Translations under genes and position numbers: made by a program
The notes under the pieces: model-generated
What the model saw: the letters and a program-made list of their open reading frames with translations, nothing else
What the model was told of the DNA's origin: nothing
The model's database searches: none
NCBI GenBank assembly: GCA_046329495.1
Contig: JAXLUO010000014.1
Coordinates: forward strand, 34,124 to 98,123
Reading direction: 5' to 3'
Source: Bog-950 sp046329495
GTDB taxonomy: Bacteria; Bacteroidota; Bacteroidia; Chitinophagales; LD1
DNA: 64,000 bases
Shown here: piece after piece, positions 33,446 to 42,801 of the stretch
Layout of the letters: each line of letters starts with the position of its first letter
How positions within the stretch are numbered: the stretch's first letter is position 1

Positions 33446-34560
33446 GGACGATTCGCTTTTTATTGCAGAAGGAGTTCCGGCAGATATTCCGGAACAAGTC
33501 TATACTGCCTATGATTTTCGTGGCACCCGTTCTTCAACTGCTGCTTTTGCCCATGGCAGCCGATTACGAGGTTAAAAATATTTTACTGGCCGTGGTTGAT
33601 CACGATCACTCCACCTACAGCCAGCATATGGTTGATAAAATTACAGCCAGCGGGTACTTTAAATTAACCGGTTACGATAACTCGTATAAAGAGGCTATGG
33701 CGCTTATTGAAAAAGATAAGGCCGATTTGATACTGGAGATACCGGCCGGCTTTGAGAAAAACCTGGTGCGCGAAGGAGAGCAAAAACTGTTTATTGCCAC
33801 TAATGCTATTAACGGCACCAAAGCAAATTTAGGCAGCGCTTATCTGGCTAACATTATTCGAAATTATAATAATGATATCCGGTTGCAGTGGAGCAACCCT
33901 GCACGCTTTAATAATGCGCCGGTAATTGAAATAACTTCTACCAACCGATTTAACCGGCTGATGAACTATCACATTTTTATGGTGCCCGGTATATTGGTGA
34001 TACTGGTAACCATGTTGGGTGGATATATGTCGGCGCTTAACATTGTAAAAGAAAAGGAAATAGGCACCATTGAACAGATAAATGTTACGCCAATAAAGAA
34101 ATACCATTTTGTGCTTGGCAAGCTTATTCCTTTTTGGGTGCTGGGCATGGTGGTGTTTACCATAGGTATGCTAATTGCCTATTTTGTATATGGTATTGTG
34201 CCTTTAGGCAGCGTTGCGTTACTATATGCGTTTTTAGGCGTTTACCTGCTGGCAGTACTGGGTTTTGGTTTATTGGTTTCCACCTATGCCGAAACACAGC
34301 AGCAGGCCATGTCCATCGCATTTTTCTTTGTTATGATTTTTAATTTGATGGGAGGATTGTTTACGCCCACCGATAGTATGCCGCAATGGGCGCAGTATAT
34401 TTCGCACGCCATACCGGTTACCTATTTTATTGATGTAATGCGCATGATTGTTTTAAAAGGCAGTGGCATGCACAACATTACCACGCACCTGTTGGCTATT
34501 ATTATTATCGCGGTGGTGTTGAATACCTGGGCAATCGTTAACTACCGCAAAACATCCTGA
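33442..34560 (+). CDS. ABC-2 exporter permease 2
   Basis: A 372-residue permease paralogous to the preceding one: N-terminal helix, periplasmic domain (about 45-175), then helices with the signature MLGGYMSALNIVKEKEIGTIEQINVTP. It closes the operon. The next gene is convergent 18 bases on, and no terminator hairpin is visible between them. Together with TetR, TolC, HlyD and the two ATPases it would form a drug or small-molecule exporter; the substrate is unknown. Confidence 0.9.
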   Translation: MRTIRFLLQKEFRQIFRNKSILPMIFVAPVLQLLLLPMAADYEVKNILLAVVDHDHSTYSQHMVDKITASGYFKLTGYDNSYKEAMALIEKDKADLILEIPAGFEKNLVREGEQKLFIATNAINGTKANLGSAYLANIIRNYNNDIRLQWSNPARFNNAPVIEITSTNRFNRLMNYHIFMVPGILVILVTMLGGYMSALNIVKEKEIGTIEQINVTPIKKYHFVLGKLIPFWVLGMVVFTIGMLIAYFVYGIVPLGSVALLYAFLGVYLLAVLGFGLLVSTYAETQQQAMSIAFFFVMIFNLMGGLFTPTDSMPQWAQYISHAIPVTYFIDVMRMIVLKGSGMHNITTHLLAIIIIAVVLNTWAIVNYRKTS

Positions 34561-34577
34561 TTGTTGTATGGCTTACT

Positions 34578-35501
34578 TTACTTGGCCAGTTTATCGTATT
34601 TGGCAGCATTGGAGGGGTCAATGCGCCGCAGTAATACAATGGCCTTGGTTTTTTCGCCTAAGTCGGCTCCGGAGAAAACGTTGATCAGTTCATCACTCTT
34701 GGCCTGGAAAAAAGCAGCCAGCAGAATTTCGTTGGGGTTTTCGCGGGCAATTTTATCCAATAGGTCCAGCGCATTCAAAATGTTCTGACGTGCCACAGCC
34801 GGCTTCTCGTAAAAATTATCCATCCCTAAAAAGTGATAGGTATAGATCGCCTGTTTGTAGCTATCGTATTTAGCGGTTTGCAGGTGGTTGATCAGGTAGT
34901 AGCGGTTACGCACCCCATCGAACGAGCGCCAGCCTTTTACATCGGGTGCATTGGTAGGTACGTTGTTCATGATCTGCTCGGCCATGGTAAAGTACTTGGT
35001 ACCGCCGCCTTTGCCCATGCTCTCGTAATCTAAACCAATAACCACATAAGCATAAAAGCCTAACAGCGAGGTAAGGTTGCTGTTAAATTGCGTAACGTTA
35101 AACTCCAGCGGTTGGTTTTGTGCGTAGGTAAACATCCAGTCCTGATCGATATAGTTAAAAACAGGGCTGTTGTAGGAACTGTTAAATACAGGGCGGGACG
35201 ATTGAATGGTAACATTTGCCTTAAACACATCCTGCGAAGGCGACTCAACGATATTGATGAAGAAGTTGCACTCAATTTTTTCTTCCGGAGCAAACTGTTC
35301 AGTGGTCCAGGTGCGTGAGTTCATAAACTCGTTAAACGCCGTTTGCATGGTGCTGAACAGGTTGGGGTCAACGCCATTAATACGCGAACCGTTAACGGTT
35401 ATCTGGCAACGTAATTCCTGTGCCTGCACACTAAACGGAACAAGCAGTAACACAAGTGTAGCTGCTGTAAGGCATTTAATTATATGTTGATGTAACTTCA
35501 T
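34578..35501 (-). CDS. porD: DUF4835 protein, PorD-like T9SS component
   Basis: A 307-residue periplasmic protein. The signal peptide (LVLLLVPFSVQAQ) is followed by ELRCQITVNGSRINGVDPNLF, the N-terminal landmark of DUF4835, and the family's Ser/Tyr-rich body. The helical C-terminus includes IARENPNEILLAAFFQAKSDELINVFSG. DUF4835 is the PorD family linked to type IX secretion. Its ATG overlaps the upstream coaB stop by four bases (ATGA), the same neighbour pair seen in other Bacteroidota with coaBC. Two or more T9SS cargo proteins in this window make the T9SS assignment credible. Confidence 0.85.
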   Translation of the reverse strand: MKLHQHIIKCLTAATLVLLLVPFSVQAQELRCQITVNGSRINGVDPNLFSTMQTAFNEFMNSRTWTTEQFAPEEKIECNFFINIVESPSQDVFKANVTIQSSRPVFNSSYNSPVFNYIDQDWMFTYAQNQPLEFNVTQFNSNLTSLLGFYAYVVIGLDYESMGKGGGTKYFTMAEQIMNNVPTNAPDVKGWRSFDGVRNRYYLINHLQTAKYDSYKQAIYTYHFLGMDNFYEKPAVARQNILNALDLLDKIARENPNEILLAAFFQAKSDELINVFSGADLGEKTKAIVLLRRIDPSNAAKYDKLAK

Positions 35502-36139
35502 GATGTTTTTATACGGTGCACATATTGCACTATGTCTTTGGCTACTTCTATTTTACTTTTCAGTTCAAAGGTAGTTACATTCCCCTGTTTGTCAACGATA
35601 GCAATTTTATTGGTATCGAACCCAAAACCCGCTCCTTCGTCGCGCACCGAATTTAGCACGATAAAATCAAAGTTCTTTTTACTTAACTTTTCTTTAGCAT
35701 GCTCCAGTTCATTATCCGTTTCAAGCGCAAAACCTACAATCGTTTGTCCCGGTTTTTTACGGCTGCCCAGTATGCCGGCAATATCTTTGGTTTTTACCAG
35801 TTCCAGCACCATCTCGTCCCCTTTCTTTTTGATCTTGATATCGCTTGGGAACTTCGGCGTGTAATCGGCTACGGCAGCGGCAAACACTATAACATCACTG
35901 TTTTCGAAATATTGCGCACAGGCTTCAAACATTTCAGCCGCTGTAACTACCGGCACTTCGGTTATGCCGGGTGCTTTGCTTTTTAACTCGGTGGGGCCTT
36001 TTACCAGGGTAACTGTGTGGCCCTCGGCCGCAAAAGCCTCCGCCAGGGCAATGCCCATTTTGCCCGTACTGCGGTTGCTGATATAGCGAACCGGATCGAT
36101 AGGTTCCTGAGTTGGGCCGGCGGTTATAAGGATTTTCAT
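35498..36139 (-). CDS. coaB: Phosphopantothenate-cysteine ligase, stand-alone CoaB
   Basis: A coenzyme A biosynthetic enzyme that adds cysteine to 4'-phosphopantothenate. The motifs ITAGPTQEPIDPVRYISNRSTGKMG and FAAAVADYTP are visible, the latter being the acyl-phosphate binding Asn/Ala region. At 213 residues it is only the CoaB half. The CoaC flavoprotein decarboxylase usually fused to its N-terminus is absent, and no CoaC gene lies nearby. The frame begins cleanly at ATG 36139 with no upstream CoaC remnant. It is translationally coupled to the porD-like gene. Confidence 0.9.
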   Translation of the reverse strand: MKILITAGPTQEPIDPVRYISNRSTGKMGIALAEAFAAEGHTVTLVKGPTELKSKAPGITEVPVVTAAEMFEACAQYFENSDVIVFAAAVADYTPKFPSDIKIKKKGDEMVLELVKTKDIAGILGSRKKPGQTIVGFALETDNELEHAKEKLSKKNFDFIVLNSVRDEGAGFGFDTNKIAIVDKQGNVTTFELKSKIEVAKDIVQYVHRIKTS

Positions 36140-36354
36140 ATTGCAAGGGGCTTAGGCCCAGGGCAAAAGAAGAAAATTTCCGCTTACAGGACGTTTTAAT
36201 GTGGTGTCACGGGCCATTCCAGCCGCTTAAAGCTGCCCGGTAACCGTTCACAATCCGGCAACCAATATTTACCCGGTTCTTAACATTGAGGTAATGTTTA
36301 CTTGATAATGTATAAGCAACTTTGTAAAACCATAAAAACATAGAAAAAAGAAAG

Positions 36355-37215
36355 ATGAAAGTGGCGGTTATTTCGGATGTGCATTTGGGCACATACGGCT
36401 GCCACGCCGAAGAATTAAACCGTTACCTGAAAAGCATTGATCCCGAGATTTTGGTGGTAAACGGCGATTTTATTGATATCTGGCAGCTAAGTAAATACTA
36501 TTTCCCCGATAGCCACTGGCGTGTTTTGCAACGCATTATTAAGATGATGCGAAACGGCACGCAGGTGTATTACCTAACGGGCAACCACGATGAACTGATG
36601 CGTAAGTTCAGCGGTTTTAGGCTCGACAACCTGCATTTAGAAGATAAGCTGGTGTTGAACATGGATGGCAAGAAACACTGGTTCTTTCACGGCGATGTGT
36701 TTGATGTAACCATGCAGCACAGTAAATGGCTGGCAAAAATCGGGGGTGCGGGCTATGATCTTCTGATACTTCTTAACCGTTTCGTAAACTTAGCACTACA
36801 GAAAATGGGTCGTGAAAAGATCTCGTTCTCGAAGCGGGTAAAGAACAGCGTAAAGGCAGCCGTTAAACATATCAGTAGTTTTGAGCAAACGGCAGCCGGT
36901 ATTGCTGCTGAAGAGGGATATGAGTACGTTATCTGCGGACATATTCACGAACCGGTGATGCGCGAAATGGAGACCCACCGGGGTACCGTAACGTATCTGA
37001 ATAGCGGCGATTGGATTGAAAACCTAACCGCATTAGAATATAATGGTGAATGGAACCTGGTGCATTACCATGCCTTAGGTTTAGATACCGTAAATTCTGA
37101 CGATACGATGATGCGCCAACTTTCGCCGGATATTGAGGCTATGCAACTGGCTTTCAATAATCACCGTGCAGGGGCGGCTCGTTCCTCCGCTAAAACTGAA
37201 GCCTTAACAGCTTGA
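36355..37215 (+). CDS. LpxH-like metallophosphoesterase
   Basis: A 286-residue calcineurin-type phosphoesterase. Metal-binding motifs in order: DVHLG (8-12), GDFID (about 36), GNHDE (about 75), HGDVFD (about 105), and GHIHEP (about 190). The layout and length match the LpxH / UDP-2,3-diacylglucosamine diphosphatase family used in lipid A synthesis. A separate LpxH elsewhere cannot be excluded, so the substrate is tentative. The helical insert (about 120-175) is typical of this family. A glycosyltransferase follows 129 bases later on the same strand. Confidence 0.8.
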   Translation: MKVAVISDVHLGTYGCHAEELNRYLKSIDPEILVVNGDFIDIWQLSKYYFPDSHWRVLQRIIKMMRNGTQVYYLTGNHDELMRKFSGFRLDNLHLEDKLVLNMDGKKHWFFHGDVFDVTMQHSKWLAKIGGAGYDLLILLNRFVNLALQKMGREKISFSKRVKNSVKAAVKHISSFEQTAAGIAAEEGYEYVICGHIHEPVMREMETHRGTVTYLNSGDWIENLTALEYNGEWNLVHYHALGLDTVNSDDTMMRQLSPDIEAMQLAFNNHRAGAARSSAKTEALTA

Positions 37216-37344
37216 TAATCAATTTACATACAAATTCGGGCTCCGCTGCCGCTGTTTCGGATGCGTTTAACTACGCTTCGTTACAACCGGCAGGGGAATC
37301 CGCAATAGAACGGTTGCTCCATTCGTTCCCTAAAAAACCTAACC

Positions 37345-38361
37345 ATGCGAATTCTCTTTGGAATTCAAGCCACCGGTAACGGGCATATTAGCCGCAGTAC
37401 CGAGATTTACAAACTGCTGAAACAGCACCCGGACGTAACCCGGCTGGATGTATTGATAAGCGGGGGCAAGGCTCAGATGAGCTTACCCTTTGAGGTTAAC
37501 TACGAATACAAGGGGTTGAGCTTTTATTATGGTAAGAAGGGCAAGATCGCTATCCTGAAATCAATCGGCAAAGCTGGTTTTATAAGCATAGCGGCCGCCC
37601 TTTGGAAGGTGCCTTTCAAAAAATACGACCTCATTATCTCGGATTTTGAACCTATTACTCTGTGGGGCGCCAAAATTGCGGGCGTAAAAAGAGTGGGTAT
37701 CGGTAATATGTACAGCATGACCAGCCGAAAGTTCCCTAAAACGAAGGGTTCGTGGGCTACGCGTATGGTTGCCAGGATCATGTGCCCGGCCAAAAACAAA
37801 ATAGGTATGCACTTTACCCGCTTCGATGACTTTATCTATTACCCGGTAATTCGAAGCGAGATTAGAGATGCGCTGGTGTTTAACCGTAACTTTGTGCTGG
37901 TATACTTAACCGGTTATAGCGATAAGGAACTAACCGAGTGCTTTACGCAATTTCCGTTAAGACATAAGAACTTTATTATTTACTCCAAAACGGCCAGGGA
38001 GCAGCAAGTGGTGGCCAATTGTATTATTAAACCACTTGATAACGATAGTTTTACGCAGGATATAGCGTCGTGCGGCGGGGTAATTACGGCGGCAGGTTTT
38101 CAAACGGTATCGGAAGCCTTATACCTTGGTAAGAAGCTATTTGTAATACCTATTAAAAAGCAGAGCGAGCAGTTGAGCAATACCCGTATTTTGCAGGAAA
38201 TGGGTGTGGCTACCGCTACTGATCTGGATGTCAACCTAATCCGTGCCTGGCTGGATGCGGCCAACACCGTGCAGATTAAATTTGATGATGACTTACCCAA
38301 CATTGTTAACGCCATATTAAATGCGCCTCATGTGCCAAGGCGCAGACGCAAAGCCGCATAG
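37345..38361 (+). CDS. Glycosyltransferase of the GT-B type
   Basis: A 338-residue protein with the GT-B N-terminal start FGIQATGNGHISRSTEIYKLL and a C-terminal domain with GGVITAAGFQTVSEALYLGKKLFVIPIKKQSEQLSN, the UDP-sugar-binding signature of GT28-like enzymes. A basic C-terminus follows. The donor and acceptor are unknown. It follows an LpxH-like phosphoesterase, and a cell-envelope role (glycolipid or polysaccharide) is inferred from that. Confidence 0.8.
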   Translation: MRILFGIQATGNGHISRSTEIYKLLKQHPDVTRLDVLISGGKAQMSLPFEVNYEYKGLSFYYGKKGKIAILKSIGKAGFISIAAALWKVPFKKYDLIISDFEPITLWGAKIAGVKRVGIGNMYSMTSRKFPKTKGSWATRMVARIMCPAKNKIGMHFTRFDDFIYYPVIRSEIRDALVFNRNFVLVYLTGYSDKELTECFTQFPLRHKNFIIYSKTAREQQVVANCIIKPLDNDSFTQDIASCGGVITAAGFQTVSEALYLGKKLFVIPIKKQSEQLSNTRILQEMGVATATDLDVNLIRAWLDAANTVQIKFDDDLPNIVNAILNAPHVPRRRRKAA

Positions 38362-38424
38362 GCAAAAGGTTTTCGGGTTTTATGGCAGGTAAAGGCCTTC
38401 CTATTTTAAAATCATGTAGTGTTT

Positions 38425-38453
38425 TTGAAATACAGGGTTATCGGCTACATTTG
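38425..38453 (+). promoter_or_regulatory. Promoter of the SprB-repeat gene
   Basis: TTG (38425-38427) and TACATTTG (38446-38453), an exact match to TAnnTTTG, are spaced by 18 bases. The ATG is about 33 bases further, after an AT-rich leader. Confidence 0.6.
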
Positions 38454-38486
38454 CCGCGCCTAATTTTAAAACCATATTAAATACCC

Positions 38487-41400
38487 ATGAGAAAAAAGAT
38501 TACACTTCTGGCTTTTGCACTCTGCATGTTTGCAATGAGCCTTTTCTCACAGACCAGCCTGTATCTGGATTATGATGCGATAGAGAGTTCGTACTATGGC
38601 ACTCCTAACGCTACTGATACAACGCGCTATTACCTGTGGGGCCTAAACAAAAACCTACCTAACGACTCGCTTCTTACGATGCGTTGGGCCACGGTGCGTT
38701 ATGATAACATTGTTGACTGGGACTATGCCAACGGCGCTCCTATCACTGTGTTCCCTAAAGCTTCAACCACCGTACGCCTCGATAGTTTCGATGTGCTTTA
38801 TTTCCACGAGCGTGTAAATACTGCATCTACCGATACCGTATACTTTTATGTATACGATCTGTCGACCGCTACCATTACCGGCACCGGCGTTAACGCTGTG
38901 TTCTCTGCCACCTGGTTGTGGAAAGACTCTATTAAAGTTACCGGCGCCAACACCATTAACGGTTCAGGCACTAACCTGGGTAACGGTTTATACCAAATTA
39001 CCCGTCGCCCTAACTTAACTTTACCTTTAGGTCACACTTTCGGTATTTATGTTGAGTTCCGTGGTAACAAGGCAAACGACTTCCAGTTAATTGCCAGCTA
39101 CCGCGATGCTTGTAACGATGCCTGCCAGGCTGAACCTGCTTTTGTGGACAGCAACTCGGCTTACTACCTAAACTATAAAGTAAATGCTACTACCAACCTA
39201 TCGGGTATTTTCTTTGGTACCGATGTAGGCGGTTTATATTTTGACTGCGATGCCAGCGGTGCCATTACTGCCGGCGGTTGCGAGTACTTTCCATTACAAA
39301 ACTGGATTATACCTGCCTACGTTACAGCTAACCCTGCAGCTGCAGGCAGCGCTCCAACCGTAGTTACCACAGCAGCCACTTCAGTAACTTCTGCAACAGC
39401 TACCTTAAACGGTACAGTAAATGCCAACAATGCCAGTTCAACTGTATCGTTTGAATATGGTTTAACCACCAGTTACGGCACAACTGTAGCCGGCACACCA
39501 AGCCCTGTAACAGGCAACACTACTACAGCAGTAAGTGCGTCTATCAGCGGTTTAGCGGCTAACACAACTTACCACTTCCGTGTTAAAGCTACCAACACCA
39601 ACGGTACCAGCAATGGTAACGATTTAACCTTTACAACCCAGGCTGCCAGCGGTGCTTGTAATCCAAACGCCGGAACTACCAGCGGCCTTGAACCAAAATC
39701 AGCTAACGTAAACTGTATTACCAAAGGTTCTCCTTTTAGCCAAACGTACACTTTTGTAGTACCAAGCGGTATTACTCAACCTGTTGCTGTTACTGTTAAC
39801 AGCATGAAGATTGACAGTATCGTTAACCTGCCTACAGGTTTAAGCTGGCAGGCTAACCAAAACCCTGCTTTGTATAATGGCGGACAGTCTGGTTGCTTTA
39901 TTGTAACCGGCACTACCAATGCGCCTTGCGGCCAGTATACTATGAAGATATATGTAACCCTGAACACTACCCTGGGTAGCTTCAGCGGCGAACTTACCCA
40001 AATGGCAACCACCTACGGTGTAACCGGTTTTGAACAAGAATACCTGCGTGTTGTTGCCAGCGGCGATCCTTGCCCTACGGTTAATACTTCACCTGCTTCA
40101 TCTTATGTAGCTTATGCCCAGTGTGGTGCAAGCGGTTTATCAGTAACCATCAGCAAAACCAATGTAAACTGCTTTGGCGGTTCAACCGGTTCGGCTACTG
40201 CAACTGCCACCGGCGGTACTACTTATACTTATGCCTGGAGCAACGGCGGTTCTTCTGCCACTATCAGCAACCTGCCTGCCGGTAACTATACTGTTACTGT
40301 AACTTCAGGTGCTGCTACTGCTACTGCTACAGTAGATGTTACACAACCTGCAAGTGCAGTAAGTGTAAGCGCTACTTCAACACAAACTTCATGCAGCTCT
40401 AACACCGGTTCTGCAACTGCCAGCGCAAGCGGCGGTACTGCAGGCTATACCTATAGCTGGAGCAACGGTGGTTCAGGTGCTACCATCAGCAACCTGGCAG
40501 CCGGCACTTACAGCGTAACTGCTACCGATACTAAAGGTTGTACAGCTTCGGCCTCTACAACAGTATCTTCTCCTGCAGCATTTACTTTAAGTGTTAATAC
40601 TACCAACATCAACTGTTATGGTGCAGCAACCGGTTCAGCTACTGCAAACGTTAGCGGTGCTTCGGGCAACGTAACTTACAGCTGGAATACCGGTGCTACA
40701 ACTTCAAGCATCACTAACCTGGTAGCCGGTACTTATACAGTAACCGTTACCGACGGCAGCGGCTGTTCGAAGAACGCTACGGGCACTGTAACACAACCTG
40801 CTAACCCGCTTACTGTTTCTGTTAGCACTACTAACAGCACCTGCGGCGCTACTACCGGTTCTGCTACAGCTACTGTATCAAACAACAACGGATCTCCAAC
40901 TTATAGCTGGAGCAACGGCGGATCATCTGCTACATTAACCAACCTGGCTGCTAACGTTTACACCGTAACAGTTACTGCCGGCGGTTGTACTGCTACCGCT
41001 ACCGGTGCAGTAAGCAACAGCAACGGCCCAGCCTTAAACGTACTGCATACCGACCCTACCTGTTTTGGTTCAACTAACGGTTCAGCTACTGTAGTTGCTA
41101 CCGGCGGTACTGCTCCTTACACTTACCAGTGGAACACCGGCGCAACCGGCAGCAGCCTTAACAGCATAGGTGCAGGCACTTACACTATTATCGTAACCGA
41201 TAACGGTGGTTGCTTAGCTACCAGCGTAGTAACCCTGGTACAACCTAATGCTATTACCTTTAACCCAACTGTAACTAATGTAAATTGTAACGGTGCTACC
41301 AGCGGTGCTGTTTCATTATCAGTTGCAGGTGGTACAGGCCCTTACCAATACACCTGGTCTAACGGTTCAAGCTCTTCTTCTATCACTAACGTAGCGGCCG

Positions 41401-41966
41401 GTAACTATACCGTAACTGTAACCGATAGCAAGAGCTGCACAGCCGTTAATACATCAAGCGTTACACAACCTACTGCTCTTTCAGTAAGCGCTACGTCAAC
41501 CGGTTCAACCGGCACTAACGGTACTGCTTCATCATCTGCTACAGGTGGTACAACACCTTACAGCTACAGCTGGAGCAACGGTCAAACTACCAGCGGCATC
41601 AGCGGTCTGGCTCCGGGCAACTACAACGTAACAGTTACCGATGGTAACGGTTGCAGCGCCTCAGCTAACACCAACGTTGCTAACCTGGTGGGTATTGAAG
41701 AAACACAGAACATTGTAGGCAATGTAAGCCTGTTCCCTAACCCTGCTAACGACATGATCAATGTAGTTGTAGAAATTGCGAACACACATGCTATACAAAT
41801 GACTGTTACCGATATTGCCGGTAAAGTTGTGCTGAAACAAGTTGAAACTGCTACAGGCAAGTTAACTACACCAATCAGCGTGAAAGAATTCACTGCCGGT
41901 ATCTACATCGTAGAAATCAGCGCAGGCGACCAAGCTATCCGCAAGCGTTTTGTAGTAGCTCACTAA
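38487..41966 (+). CDS. Secreted SprB-repeat surface protein with T9SS sorting domain
   Basis: A 1,159-residue exported protein. Signal peptide 1-22 (AMSLFSQ), then a beta-rich N-terminal domain (about 25-285). A fibronectin III-like module (about 288-384) and a second domain (about 390-545) follow. Seven SprB-type repeats (about 547-1068) each end in the pattern NLxAGxYTVTVTDxxGC. The protein ends in a type A T9SS sorting domain (about 1080-1159). SprB repeats occur in the gliding adhesin SprB and in many secreted proteins of this phylum, so gliding itself is not proved. The gene is followed by a strong terminator and preceded by a clear promoter, so it is a monocistronic, probably well-expressed gene. 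Confidence 0.9.
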   Translation: MRKKITLLAFALCMFAMSLFSQTSLYLDYDAIESSYYGTPNATDTTRYYLWGLNKNLPNDSLLTMRWATVRYDNIVDWDYANGAPITVFPKASTTVRLDSFDVLYFHERVNTASTDTVYFYVYDLSTATITGTGVNAVFSATWLWKDSIKVTGANTINGSGTNLGNGLYQITRRPNLTLPLGHTFGIYVEFRGNKANDFQLIASYRDACNDACQAEPAFVDSNSAYYLNYKVNATTNLSGIFFGTDVGGLYFDCDASGAITAGGCEYFPLQNWIIPAYVTANPAAAGSAPTVVTTAATSVTSATATLNGTVNANNASSTVSFEYGLTTSYGTTVAGTPSPVTGNTTTAVSASISGLAANTTYHFRVKATNTNGTSNGNDLTFTTQAASGACNPNAGTTSGLEPKSANVNCITKGSPFSQTYTFVVPSGITQPVAVTVNSMKIDSIVNLPTGLSWQANQNPALYNGGQSGCFIVTGTTNAPCGQYTMKIYVTLNTTLGSFSGELTQMATTYGVTGFEQEYLRVVASGDPCPTVNTSPASSYVAYAQCGASGLSVTISKTNVNCFGGSTGSATATATGGTTYTYAWSNGGSSATISNLPAGNYTVTVTSGAATATATVDVTQPASAVSVSATSTQTSCSSNTGSATASASGGTAGYTYSWSNGGSGATISNLAAGTYSVTATDTKGCTASASTTVSSPAAFTLSVNTTNINCYGAATGSATANVSGASGNVTYSWNTGATTSSITNLVAGTYTVTVTDGSGCSKNATGTVTQPANPLTVSVSTTNSTCGATTGSATATVSNNNGSPTYSWSNGGSSATLTNLAANVYTVTVTAGGCTATATGAVSNSNGPALNVLHTDPTCFGSTNGSATVVATGGTAPYTYQWNTGATGSSLNSIGAGTYTIIVTDNGGCLATSVVTLVQPNAITFNPTVTNVNCNGATSGAVSLSVAGGTGPYQYTWSNGSSSSSITNVAAGNYTVTVTDSKSCTAVNTSSVTQPTALSVSATSTGSTGTNGTASSSATGGTTPYSYSWSNGQTTSGISGLAPGNYNVTVTDGNGCSASANTNVANLVGIEETQNIVGNVSLFPNPANDMINVVVEIANTHAIQMTVTDIAGKVVLKQVETATGKLTTPISVKEFTAGIYIVEISAGDQAIRKRFVVAH
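40127..41690 (+). repeat. Seven SprB-type coding repeats
   Basis: Seven degenerate repeats of about 70-75 residues lie inside the 38487 gene. Each carries a W-S-N-G type turn, an AGxYTVTV strand and a C-terminal Cys or Gly. The DNA between copies has diverged, so they are old duplications. Confidence 0.85.
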
Positions 41967-41988
41967 TTAGAATAAGCTTTCAAATAAT

Positions 41989-42018
41989 AAAGCCCCTGCT
42001 GCAAAGCGGGGGCTTTTT
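41989..42018 (+). terminator. Rho-independent terminator after the SprB gene
   Basis: AAAGCCCCTGC (41989-41999) pairs with GCGGGGGCTTT (42006-42016), allowing one T-G pair, around the loop TGCAAA. A T-run follows. The stop of the SprB gene lies 22 bases earlier, and the convergent methylase ends at 42059. Confidence 0.9.
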
Positions 42019-42058
42019 GTTTTATAACCTTTGATGTTAAATAGAAATTGCGTGTGTT

Positions 42059-42766
42059 TTACCCGAACAGAAAAATGCAATAGCGTTTATGCAGATCGGG
42101 GGTATGCTTGCGCCATTCGGCAATGGTTGCTGTGCGTATAAACTCGGTACTAAGCGTAAGGTCGCAGGCTATACACAGGCGGGTATGGTCCTTGCCGTTC
42201 TTCAGTATTTCGGTTAACAGCTTTTGTGTGCGGAAAGGGGTTTCCATAAAAATCTGAGTAACACCACCGCTGCCGGTATTTTCCAATTGTTGAATTTTGC
42301 GGCTGCGCTCAGGTTCCTGTATGGGCAGGTAGCCGTTAAACGTAAACTGTTGCCCGTTAAAACCCGAGGCAATAAGCGCTAACAAAATGGAGGATGGCCC
42401 CACTAAAGGTTCCACCCTTATACCGTGCTTGTGAGCATAGGCTACCAGCTCGTTACCGGGGTCGGCAATGCAGGGGTTGCCTGCTTCGCTTATCAATCCG
42501 CAATTCTTTCCCTGCAGCACATTTTGAAGCAATGCATGGCAGTTTTGATGCGTAGCATGCTTATCTAATTCATGAATGATTACTTCGGTATCAAAGTTTT
42601 TGCGGTAACCGATAGCACGTAAATAACGGCGGGCTGTTTTGGCATTCTCTACTACAAACTCATCCAGCAATTCAACCATATCAGTTACCTGTTTCGGTAT
42701 AATGGCGGGATTGTCTTCGCCCATAAAACAAGGTATAAGGTATAAGGTGCCGGGTTTGTTTTGCAT
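42059..42766 (-). CDS. RsmI-like tetrapyrrole-methylase-family methyltransferase
   Basis: A 235-residue SAM-dependent methyltransferase of the RsmI family (16S rRNA C1402 ribose methylase in other bacteria). GTLYLIPCFMGED is the N-terminal motif. Also visible are LISEAGNPCIADPGNELVAYAH (glycine-rich binding loop), GPSSILLALIASGFNGQQFTFNGYLP and FMETPFRTQKLL. The longest frame begins at 42847 inside the preceding PBP gene; the ATG at 42766 gives the natural N-terminus. Bacteroidota often have two RsmI-like proteins, and this one may be the second, of unclear substrate. Confidence 0.82.
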   Translation of the reverse strand: MQNKPGTLYLIPCFMGEDNPAIIPKQVTDMVELLDEFVVENAKTARRYLRAIGYRKNFDTEVIIHELDKHATHQNCHALLQNVLQGKNCGLISEAGNPCIADPGNELVAYAHKHGIRVEPLVGPSSILLALIASGFNGQQFTFNGYLPIQEPERSRKIQQLENTGSGGVTQIFMETPFRTQKLLTEILKNGKDHTRLCIACDLTLSTEFIRTATIAEWRKHTPDLHKRYCIFLFG

Positions 42767-42801
42767 GTATGTAATATATTCTTGTGCTAAGCGCAGGGCA
42801 T

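Noticed and set aside
36281..36300. AACATT-GAGGT-AATGTT dyad before the LpxH-like gene
   Set aside because: Six-base arms with a five-base gap are expected several times by chance in this much sequence.
40127..41690. Regularly spaced repeats resembling a CRISPR array
   Set aside because: They are in-frame coding SprB repeats with varied sequence and no identical spacers or repeats.
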